A stretch of 64,000 bases of DNA from Lathyrus oleraceus (lineage: Eukaryota; Streptophyta; Magnoliopsida; Fabales; Fabaceae). How positions within the stretch are numbered: position 1 is the stretch's first letter; each line of letters starts with the position of its first letter. The position numbers were made by a program, and so were the translations under genes. The notes below the pieces were generated by a model, which was given only the letters and a program-made list of their open reading frames with translations, was not told where the DNA came from and made no database searches. The DNA lies in assembly GCF_024323335.1 (NCBI RefSeq), contig NC_066581.1, forward strand, positions 226,750,539-226,814,538, given 5' to 3'. This document shows positions 12,356-20,328 of the stretch, piece after piece.

Positions 12356-12848
12356 CAACTGTCTGAAGCCCTCCTTAAGAGGCAATGTCTGTGGATGTTT
12401 AATTTTGTCCTTGCATGGAGTCAAAGACCTCCTAAGTGAAGAGGCAATTGGCAGAACCCAAGGGATATGCAATCTATCCCCTGCTATTCTGTGTGTCATC
12501 TGCTTTGCTCACACCACTGTGTTGATGCATTGTAGATACAAACCCAAGATCTTGTACAATCGTACAGTTGAGTCAGTATCAAATGTGTAGAAGGGTTCCC
12601 ACTTTCTGAACCCACACATTCTTGTCTTAAGCTCTCCCAGGCCAGGGATAAGAGCTGTGAAGTCTTATCTTCACTCACCTTTCATCTGCTTCACCTTAGC
12701 CCCTCAATGGCAAGGTTAAGAGCACATTCACCCAGTTCCAGAGGTTTGTTTGTTGAGGTTGATATGACCCCTCGACTAAAACCTAACCCTTGTTTGAGCC
12801 ACTTGCTTGTGTATAGTGTGTGCTATCTGTGCTTGTATGTTTGTTTGA

Positions 12849-12996
12849 CTTGCTTCCTGTGCAAGTTAGGGTTAGTTTAGACTTGCTTCCTGTGCAAGTT
12901 AGGTTTTGCTTGGCTTGCTTCCTGTGCAAGTTAAGTGTGTGTGTGGCTTGCTTCCTGTGCAAGTCATGATTAGGATAGGCTGGCTCCCTGTGCCAG
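12849..12996 (+). repeat. Five 33-bp tandem hairpin repeats with UUCCUGU loop
   Basis: Stems at 12849-12867, 12882-12900, 12915-12931, 12948-12964 and 12981-12996 each pair CTTGC with GCAAG around loop TTCCTGT. The last unit pairs CTGGC with GCCAG around TCCCTGT, a compensatory U-A to G-C change. Spacers are unrelated in sequence. The 3' LTR has the same array at about 30462-30609. Ogre2 LTRs show only one clear unit (sense CTTGC..GCGAG, near 42805). Confidence 0.7.
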
Positions 12997-13117
12997 TTAG
13001 CTAGAAACCTTAACTTAGGGATGATTTGCATGATAACATCTAGGCTCGAGTCATAGTCTCCCTAGTTGTGTCTCCCTCTGTTATCTGGTTAGGCTAGTCC
13101 TGTATCCCTGCGTAGGG

Positions 13118-13187
13118 GAACTACGTCGCCCTGATCCTCATACCAGATGAGGTACGTAGGCAGGAGATGAGCAGATCTCTCCGGGCG
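13118..13187 (+). other. Three-way-junction/pseudoknot module, copy 1 (Ogre1 5' LTR)
   Basis: P1 CGCCC (13127-13131) pairs GGGCG (13183-13187). Linker TGAT. P2 CCTCAT (13136-13141) pairs ATGAGG (13147-13152). Linker TACGTAGGCA (13153-13162). P3 GGAGA (13163-13167) pairs TCTCC (13178-13182). The 5' flank GAACTACG can pair its CTACG with CGTAG in the linker, making a pseudoknot. Confidence 0.65.
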
Positions 13188-13270
13188 CCTGTGTCTTTGT
13201 TTTGTCTTGTTGTGTGCTTGGAAGCTGATGTAAGTCCATCGAGTGGCAGTTAGGTTCCAGTGTGCGTGTG

Positions 13271-13400
13271 TTTGGTTCGGATGCTGATGTAAGTCCAGTG
13301 ATTGGCATTCAGGCTCCACGTTTGCCTCTTTGTGTGTGTTTTGGTTCGGATGCTGATGTAAGTCCAGTGATTGGCATTCAGGCTCCACGTTTACCTTTGC
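13271..13400 (+). repeat. Tandem repeat of about 68 bp in Ogre1 LTR
   Basis: The string ggttcggatgctgatgtaag, followed by a ccagtgattggcattcaggc segment, occurs twice in a row. A diverged third unit lies just upstream at about 13211-13262 (gaagctgatgtaagtccatc). Ogre2 LTRs have two to three diverged units (sense ctgacgtaagtccagcgatt). Confidence 0.75.
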
Positions 13401-13427
13401 CAGTGTTTGTTTGTGTGCGTGTCAGCC

Positions 13428-13500
13428 GAGCTACGAATGCTCTGATTCTTCTTCGTCTGAGAAGATACGTATGCATAGGATGCGATATCCTAGCGAGCAT
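13428..13500 (+). other. Three-way-junction/pseudoknot module, copy 2 (Ogre1 5' LTR)
   Basis: P1 ATGCTC (13437-13442) pairs GAGCAT (13495-13500). Linker TGAT. P2 TCTTC (13447-13451) pairs GAAGA (13461-13465). Linker TACGTATGCA (13466-13475). P3 TAGGAT (13476-13481) pairs ATCCTA (13487-13492). Flank GAGCTACGA: only TACG/CGTA of the pseudoknot is kept. Confidence 0.65.
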
Positions 13501-13518
13501 GTGTCGTTTCCCCAGTCC

Positions 13519-13588
13519 GAACTACTTCGACTCTGATGTCTATGCCTGATAGACTAAGTAGGCCCAGGATGCGATATCCTGCCGAGTC
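13519..13588 (+). other. Three-way-junction/pseudoknot module, copy 3 (Ogre1 5' LTR)
   Basis: P1 GACTC (13529-13533) pairs GAGTC (13584-13588). Linker TGAT. P2 GTCTAT (13538-13543) pairs ATAGAC (13549-13554). Linker TAAGTAGGCC (13555-13564). P3 CAGGAT (13565-13570) pairs ATCCTG (13576-13581). Flank CTACTT pairs AAGTAG of the linker: both halves of the pseudoknot differ from copy 1 in a matched way. Confidence 0.7.
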
Positions 13589-13890
13589 AGTTTCGGTCTT
13601 GTTTGTTTTCTTGTGTCTCTTTCAGCCAGTGTGTGTGAGTTTGAACAGCATTTTAGCAACCATTTTCCTTTCTATTGTGCGTGGATCCCGTCGAGTACGA
13701 CGGATGCGTAGGGGTGCTAATACCTTCCCTTCGCATAACCGACTCCCGAACCCATTCTCTTTGGTCGCGAGACCATGTCTTTTTCCAGGTTTACTCTGAG
13801 CGTTTCCTTTCCCTCTTTTGGGATAAATAACGCACGGTGGCGGCTCTGTTGTTCTTGTTTTCCCGCCGGTTTTTCGCGTGATGCGACAGC

Positions 13891-13908
13891 TGGCGACTCT
13901 GCTGGGGA
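13891..13908 (+). other. Ogre1 primer binding site (tRNA-Arg type)
   Basis: TGGCGACTCTGCTGGGGA begins 2 nt after the LTR end. It is the complement of a tRNA 3' end reading TCCCCAGCAGAGTCGCCA; Ogre elements are known to use tRNA-Arg. Ogre2 has the identical 18 nt at 59237-59254 on the other strand. Confidence 0.9.
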
Positions 13909-14715
13909 ATATAGAGAAGTTGACCTGTGCTGGTCCGTCTTCCCTAAGCGAGTCTCTCCTAGCGCTCTCTAGGTTAGGGCTTTGGTTGCTTTGTGCTGTT
14001 ATTATTTGCATTCATTTGTATATATTTGCATTTACTATTTGCATTTATTGTTTGCATTAATGTTTGCATTTATTCATCTGTTCATCTGGCTGGTTGTCTG
14101 TTTCTCTCTGTTGGGGTGGGAGTTACATGAGGTAAAAGGCCCAATACCCAGGCCATGAGTGAAATCTAGGATACTTAGGAATAGAGTGATTCATGGGAAG
14201 CGGGTGGTATTGCGCCACTTAGCGGAACATTGATATCACGAGCAGTTCAGACCCTGGTGGGATATTATCGTTACATACTTCGGGTGTGTATATGATGATA
14301 TTCTGCGAAAGGTTATTTATGCTGCGTTTCTCTCGACCTTACCCTGGCCTAGATGACACCCGTGAGTGGGGCGGGGATGATCATTATTACAGGTACAGTT
14401 GGTGACTTGTTGGTGACTTGTTGGTGACTTGTGATCCTGTTGGTGACTATTGGTTCAGAATTTTGGGGTCTCAGACGACTTTGGGTTTCAGATGAATTTG
14501 TGGTTCCGAGTTCAAGCCGAAGCTTTGATCCTGTGTTCCGAGAGACACAGCCAACCAGTCGAGTCTGCATCATTTGCATCATAGCATATTTATTTTTCAA
14601 AAGAAACGCAATAAAAAAAAAGATACAAAAAAAAAAAAAAGAAAAGAAAAAAAAAACTAATCCCTGCATGCATATCATTTCTCAGGTACATTCCAGAGCT
14701 TGTTCACTGATAGAG
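13909..14715 (+). other. Ogre1 5' leader: conserved block, TTGGTGAC repeats and A-rich tract
   Basis: No gene. Three parts are visible: (a) a block at about 14120-14350 (tggtattgcgccacttagcgg, atatcacgagcagttcag) closely matched in the Ogre2 leader (58800-59050); (b) at 14400-14450 five copies of ttggtgac spaced about 11 nt, matched by gtcacc-aa repeats in Ogre2 (58672-58770); (c) an A-rich tract at 14607-14657 just before ORF1, matched by a T-rich tract at 58464-58525. Conservation of all three in order suggests a leader function such as packaging or translation (inference). Confidence 0.7.
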
Positions 14716-16356
14716 ATGGCAACAGTCCCAGAGTTGAAGCGGAAGACTTGTTCCTACAGCTTTCACCGTGAACCTTTGACGTCTCTGATTGAGTTGAGCA
14801 ACCTTATGACCAGTGGTAACCAGAAGGGGTTTGTTGACCAGTATGGAGATGTTCTGACACTGTTGAAGATGGTAGTCGATCCGGTGCCGTTGCAGACTCT
14901 TCTACAGTTCTACGACCCAGAGCTTCATTGTTTCACCTTTCAAGATTATCAGTTGGCGCCTACTCTTGAGGAGTACTCCATTCTGCTGAGTGTCCCGGTC
15001 CGGTATCAGGTTCCTTTCTTGGATGTGCCCAAGGAGGTTGATTTCAGAGTTGTTGCCAGAGCTCTCCATTTGGGTATCAAGGAAGTCAGTGATAGTTGGA
15101 AGTCCAGTGGGGATGTTGTAGGATTGCCTTTGAAGTTTCTGTTGAGGGTAGCTAGAGAAGAAGCAGAGAAGGGAAGTTGGGAAGCCTTTCATGCTCAGTT
15201 GGCCGTCATGATCTATGGGATCGTCCTGTTTCCAAGTATGCCAAATTTTGTTGACTATGCTGCAGTCAGTATTTTCATTGGAGGAAATCCAGTTCCTACT
15301 CTATTAGCTGACACTTACTATGCTATTCACAGTAGGCATGGTAAGGGTGGGGCTATCAGGTGTTGTCTCCCGCTTTTGCTCAGATGGTTCTTGTCTCTTC
15401 TGCCAGTCAGTGGACCTTTTGTGGATGCTCAGAGCACGCATAAGTGGACTCAGAGGGTTATGTCTCTTACCTCCTATGATATCAGATGGCAATCTTACCG
15501 GATGGATGTGCGTAATGTCATTATGAGCTGTGGAGGATTCCGTAATGTGCCACTCGTAGGGACTAGGGGTTGCATCAATTACAACCCGGTTCTTTCTCTT
15601 CGCCAGTTGGGGTTTGTGATGAAGGGAAGACCACTTGAGGCTGAGGTAGCTGAAAGTGTGTATTTTGAGAAGCAGAGTGACCCGGCCAGATTGGAGCAGA
15701 TAGGAAGAGCTTGGAGGTCTATTGGTGTGAAGGATGGATCTGTCTTAGGGAAGAAGTTTGCCGTTGCTATGCCCGATTACACTGATTGGGTCAAGGAAAG
15801 AGTAGAAACTTTGTTGTTACCCTACGATAGGATGGAGCCGTTGCAGGAGCAACCACCTTTGATCCTTGCTGAGAGTGTGCCTGCGGAGCACTACAAGCAA
15901 GCCCTAATGGAGAATCGCCGTTTGAGAGAGAAGGAGCAAGATACCCAGATGGAGTTGTACAAAGCCAAAGCTGATAGGTTGAACTTGGTTCATCAACTCA
16001 GAGGAGTGCGAGAAGAAGATGCTAGCAGACTGAGAAGCAAGAAGAGATCCTACGAGGAGGTGGAGAGCATGTTAGATGCAGAACACCGGGAGTGCTTGAG
16101 GTTGCAGAGAGTTGAGGCCAGCTATCAGAAGAAGATCAGAGACTTGGAGAAGCAACTCAGAGATAAAGACATCCAGTTGAAGAAGGAAGTAGACTTGAGA
16201 CAGGCATCAGAGAACCACCTTGGAGGAGAAGTGGTAGAGCTTAGACGACAACTGAAGGAGAAGATCACTCTTTTGCCAGAATGTTCAGAATGTGACCTGT
16301 TGATAGACCAGTGTCAGTACTTGAAGACTCTCATTCCGGGAGGCCGTTTGTCTTAG
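14716..16356 (+). CDS. ORF1: Ogre ORF1 protein (DUF7745 / plant-mobile-domain-like, C-terminal coiled coil), 546 aa
   Basis: The ATG at 14716 opens MATVPELKRKTCSYSF, and the Ogre2 copy starts at the equivalent place, so I prefer it over the in-frame upstream ATG at 14431, which would translate the A-rich leader. Residues about 1-370 form a mostly helical globular region with LLQFYDPELHCFTFQDYQL and APTLEEYSILL. I recognise this as the plant-specific region called DUF7745, resembling the plant mobile domain. Residues about 390-525 are heptad-rich, charged coiled coil (RRLREKEQDTQMELYKAKAD, KKIRDLEKQLRDKDIQLKKE), followed by a Cys pair (CSEC). ORF1 upstream of gag is typical of Ogre. Its role in the element is not known. 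The frame is intact. Confidence 0.85.
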   Translation: MATVPELKRKTCSYSFHREPLTSLIELSNLMTSGNQKGFVDQYGDVLTLLKMVVDPVPLQTLLQFYDPELHCFTFQDYQLAPTLEEYSILLSVPVRYQVPFLDVPKEVDFRVVARALHLGIKEVSDSWKSSGDVVGLPLKFLLRVAREEAEKGSWEAFHAQLAVMIYGIVLFPSMPNFVDYAAVSIFIGGNPVPTLLADTYYAIHSRHGKGGAIRCCLPLLLRWFLSLLPVSGPFVDAQSTHKWTQRVMSLTSYDIRWQSYRMDVRNVIMSCGGFRNVPLVGTRGCINYNPVLSLRQLGFVMKGRPLEAEVAESVYFEKQSDPARLEQIGRAWRSIGVKDGSVLGKKFAVAMPDYTDWVKERVETLLLPYDRMEPLQEQPPLILAESVPAEHYKQALMENRRLREKEQDTQMELYKAKADRLNLVHQLRGVREEDASRLRSKKRSYEEVESMLDAEHRECLRLQRVEASYQKKIRDLEKQLRDKDIQLKKEVDLRQASENHLGGEVVELRRQLKEKITLLPECSECDLLIDQCQYLKTLIPGGRLS

Positions 16357-16766
16357 CTTGTATCTTTGATATGTATGTTGAGAATCACCTCCAGGCTTGT
16401 TGGATGGGATTCATTGTTGTACTCCGATTGTTTGGATTTTCTTTGTCGACTTTGTTGTATGATCCTGTTACTCATATAGATGAGGTTGTTGGTTTCACCT
16501 TGTACTCATCACTCTTGTGTATGTTGTTTCTGTGCTTCTATGTTGTTCTTGCTGCAGGTTGCCATCTTTTGAGGATGACTCAGGCTCTTTGAATGCCTGA
16601 GGAATGAACATATCATGTGCATCATACGCATCATTAGCACCATACTCATATCATTTTGCATAACAGGTGTTCTTGGTCGTGACTTCTCACTCTTGGTTCC
16701 TGTTCAGGCAGGATAGCTGATCAACGTCCGCACCGCTACTCAACAAGACTGAATCAACAGAGAGGT
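16357..16766 (+). other. Ogre1 spacer between ORF1 and gag
   Basis: About 410 bp without a supported gene. It includes a catcat/atcata-rich stretch (16608-16655) that is also present in Ogre2 (56465-56520). No separate promoter is obvious. How gag is translated downstream of ORF1 cannot be read from the sequence. Confidence 0.6.
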
Positions 16767-19700
16767 ATGGATCAAGTTCAAGCTGAGTTGGCTGAGATGA
16801 AGGCTAACATGGCCCAGTTTATGAATATGATGCAAGGGGTTGCATAAGGTCAAGAAGAGCTTCGAGCCATGGTTCAGAGACAAGAGGCTGCAGTTCCACC
16901 GGTCAACCATGCTCCGCCAGAGGGAGGCCCGGTCAATGATAATAATGTTGTTGCTGCTATACCCATCAACAACTATGCTGTGGGTGATGAGTTGGGGGGT
17001 ATTCGAATCAACGGTCAACCTATTGCGCCAGATGCCGCTAATGCCAGAGCAGTCCGTGCCCCGGCCCGTAATCCTGCTCCGATTGTTGACAGACAAGAGG
17101 ATATGTTCACTCTGCTCAGTGAAGACGAAGACGTTCTGGGAAGGGTTGATGAGAGGGATCGTAAAGTTGATGCCCTTGCTGAGAAAATTAGAGCTATGGA
17201 ATGTCAGAATTCTCTCGGTTTTGATGTTACCAATATGGGGTTGGTGGAAGGTTTGAGAATCCCTTACAAGTTCAAAGCACCGTCCTTCGATAAATACAAC
17301 GGTACTTCTTGCCCTCGCACCCATGTGCAGGCTTATTATCGAAAAATCTCTGCGTATACCGATGATGAAAAGATGTGGATGTATTTTTTCCAAGATAGTC
17401 TATCTGGGGCTTCTTTGGACTGGTACATGGAATTAAAGAGAGATTCGATCCGATGCTGGAGGGATCTGGGTGAGGCCTTCTTGAGGCAATATAAACATAA
17501 CATGGACATGGCGCCTAGCCGGACTCAGCTGCAGAGTCTATGTCAGAAATCCGGAGAGAGCTTCAAGGAGTACGCCCAGAGGTGGCGTGAACTGGCTGCT
17601 AGAGTTCAACCCCCTATGCTGGAGAGGGAGTTGACAGATATGTTTATCGGTACTCTTCAGGGTGTGTTTATGGACCGGATGGGGAGCTGCCCATTCGGTA
17701 GTTTTTCTGATGTTGTCATTTGTGGAGAGAGGACTGAGAGCTTGATTAAAACTGGGAAGATCCAAGATGCTGGTTCCTCTTCTTCTAAGAAGCCATTTGC
17801 TGGGGCACCTCGTCGAAGAGAGGGTGAAACTAATGCTGTTCAACACCGCAGAGATCAGAACAGAATTGAATACCGTCAAGCTGCTGTAGTAACCATTCCG
17901 GCACCTCAACCTCGTCAACAACAACAAAGAGTTCAACAACCGCAACAACAACAACAGCAACGTCCGTATCAGCCCAGACAAAGGATGCCTGATCGACGTT
18001 TTGATTCGCTACCCATGTCGTACGCCGAACTGCTGCCCGAACTACTCAGGTTGGGGATGGTTGAGTTGCGTACAATGGCTCCGCCTACAGTATTGCCTCC
18101 TGGGTACGACGCCAACGTCCGTTGTGACTTTCACTCTGCGGCACCAGGGCATCATACTGAGAAGTGTCGGGCTCTCCAGCACAAGGTCCAAGATTTGATC
18201 GATGCCAAAGCGATCAACTTCGCTCCAGTGCCTAACGTCGTAAACAACCCTATGCCTCAGCATGGTGGGCATAGAGTGAACAATATTGAGGGGAAGGAAG
18301 CTGAAGATCTGGTTGTTAATGTTGATGATGTTCAGACTTCTCTGCTAGTTGTGAAGGGCCGTCTGCTGAATGGGGGTGTCTACTCGGGCTGTGATGAGGA
18401 TTGTTTGGGCTGTGCAGAATCTGAGAATGGTTGCGACCAGTTAAGGGCCGGTATCCAGGGTATGATGGATGAGGGTTGTTTGCAATTCAGTAGGGCTGTA
18501 AAAGATCGTGGAACAGTGTCAACTATCACCATTTACTTTAAACCGTCTGAAGGACGTGGACAAAGGGTCGTTAGTGCACCTGCAACAAATGGTACCCCAG
18601 TTACCATTTCCGTGCCTGTAACCATCAGTGCTCCAACTACTATCGTTGCGTCTGGAAGAAGGGCTGTTGAGAATAGTAGAGCCGTGCCGTGGAAGTATGA
18701 TAATGCTTACCGCAGTAACAGAAGGGCTGAAAGTCAGACGAGACCAGTGAATCAAACTCCAGTGACAATTGGTTTACCGAATAGAGTTCCTGCAACTGTT
18801 GGTCCGGCTGTGGATAATGTAGGGGGTCCAGGAGGTTTTACCAGAAGCGGTCGTCTGTTCGCACCGCAGCCTTTGAGGGACAATAATGCTGAGGCTCTCG
18901 CCAAAGCAAAGGGTAAGCAAGCTGTGGTTGAGGAAGAACCTGTCCAGAAGGAAGCGCCCGAGGGGTCATTTGAGAAGGACGTGGAGGAGTTTATGAAGAT
19001 AATCAAGAAGAGTGACTACAAGATTGTAGATCAGTTGAATCAAACTCCGTCCAAGATTTCTATACTTTCACTGTTGTTGTGCTCTGAGGCACACCGTAAT
19101 GCCTTGCTGAAGATGTTGAATCTGGCTTACGTGCCTCAGGAGATTTCTGTCAATCAACTGGAGGGTGTGATGGCCAATGTGAGCACCAGGCATGGTGTAG
19201 GATTCACCAACCTGGACTTACCGCCTGAAGGGCGAAACCATAACAAAGCCTTGCACATCACCATGGAGTGCAAGGGGGCAGTGTTGTCTCACGTATTGGT
19301 AGACACCGGGTCGTCGCTGAATGTGCTGCCTAAGCAGATTCTGAAGAAGATTGATGTGGAAGGGTTTGTGCTTACTCCCAGTGACCTGATCGTTCGTGCT
19401 TTCGACGGATCCAAACGTTCTGTGTGTGGGGAAGTTACCTTGCCTGTGAAGATAGGTCCTGAGGTATTCGATATCATCTTCTATGTTATGGACATCCAGC
19501 CCGCCTATAGTTGTTTATTGGGGCGTCCATGGATTCATGCAGCAGGGGCAGTCTCGTCGACTCTCCATCAAAAGCTCAAGTATGTCTGGAACGGTCAGAT
19601 TGTGACTGTGTGCGGTGAAGAAGAGATTCTGGTGAGTCATCTATCCTCGTTCAAATATGTTGAGGTGGATGGCGAGATCCACGAAACCTTATGCCAGGCG

Positions 19701-20081
19701 TTTGAGACTGTGGCTCTTGAGAAAGTGGCGTACGCTGAGCAGAGGAAGCCAGGTGCTTCAATTACTTCTTACAAGCAGGCTAAGGAGGTTGTTGATTCTG
19801 GCAAAGCTGAAGGCTGGGGCAAGATGGTGGACTTGCCTGTTAAAGAAGACAAATTTGGCGTTGGTTATGAGCCTCTCCAAGCAGAGCAGAATGGTCAAGC
19901 GGGTCCGAGTACCTTTACCAGCGCTGGGCTGATGAATCATGGCGACGTCTCTGCAACCGGTAGTGAAGACTGTGACAGTGATTGTGATTTGGACAACTGG
20001 GTTCGCCCGTGTGCACCAGGGGGGTCTATCAACAACTGGACGGCTGAAGAAGTGGTTCAAGTTACTCTTCTGACAGAGTAA
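16767..20081 (+). pseudogene. gag-pro: Ogre1 gag-protease, open except for a stop at codon 27
   Basis: The start MDQVQAELAEMKANMAQF at 16767 matches the Ogre2 start. TAA at 16845-16847 replaces the Gln codon present in Ogre2. A downstream in-frame Met (16869) leaves 1070 codons open. Numbering from 16767: gag core from about residue 165 (YKFKAPSFDKYNG, SLDWYMELKRD, CWRDLGEAFLRQYKHNMDMA), Gln-rich segment about 375-400, and a C-x2-H..GHH-x3-C finger-like motif near 452 (CDFHSAAPGHHTEKC). The aspartic protease has its active-site DTGSS near residue 846 (19298-19315) followed by LGRPWIH. The frame ends at TAA 20079-20081, but a donor site overlaps that stop, so splicing joins it to RT. The stop may be read around by use of 16869 (inference). 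Confidence 0.9.
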
Positions 20082-20328
20082 TTTTCTGTTGTTTTGTCAT
20101 TTTGCATGAAAATCCTACGATCTGCCCAAGGCGTAGTGATTCATTGTAGGGCCTCATCATGTTTTAATGATTATCATTAATGAAGGACATTTTTTGAAAT
20201 CAAACTTTGTGATCCCTGTCTTTCTATTTTTTTGTTTTCATCCTTTTTCAAAAACAATAAAAATGGCAATGTTGTTTTTTGTGACTTTATTGAACTCTTT
20301 TTTCTAAAACAAAGCATTAAACATGCAG
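20078..20328 (+). other. Ogre1 intron between pro and RT (251 nt)
   Basis: Donor ACAGA|GTAATTTT at 20078 and acceptor ACATGCAG|AAGCGATC ending at 20328. The donor overlaps the gag-pro stop. Joining GA with A gives a Glu codon and continues S-D-L-M-A into the RT frame with no stop, so removal makes one gag-pro-pol frame. Ogre2 has the same pair (53043-52802, 242 nt) with the same phase. An intron at this point is an established Ogre trait. The unspliced RNA makes gag-pro only, which could set the ratio of products. Confidence 0.8.

Larger units (their letters stand above)
8960..13888 (+). repeat. Ogre1 5' LTR (4929 bp)
   Basis: Begins TGTAGCACCTC, ends GATGCGACA. The first 3.3 kb is AT-rich and looks like U3. 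A TATATAAG lies at 12280-12287. The last 1.6 kb is rich in direct repeats and foldable modules (12334-12355, 12849-12996, 13118-13588). Small ORFs inside it (such as 12270-12590) are frame accidents preserved in both LTRs because the LTRs are young. Confidence 0.95.

Noticed and set aside
12270..12590. 106-aa ORF in the Ogre1 LTR, repeated at 29883-30203
   Set aside because: Identical because the LTRs are young; it crosses the hairpin region and has no recognisable domain. The Ogre2 LTR does not keep it.
13428..13500. Junction module as a hammerhead or tRNA
   Set aside because: It has CTGAT but not the GAAA box, and the second linker is TACGTATGCA; no tRNA arms or anticodon loop. It does not fit these known folds.
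14607..14657. A-rich tract as a poly(A) tail of a retroposed transcript
   Set aside because: It lies inside the Ogre leader, interrupted by G and T, conserved in Ogre2, and has no flanking duplication.
14431..14715. Upstream in-frame Met extending Ogre1 ORF1 by 95 codons
   Set aside because: It would translate the A-rich leader into poly-Lys, and the Ogre2 frame has no matching extension.
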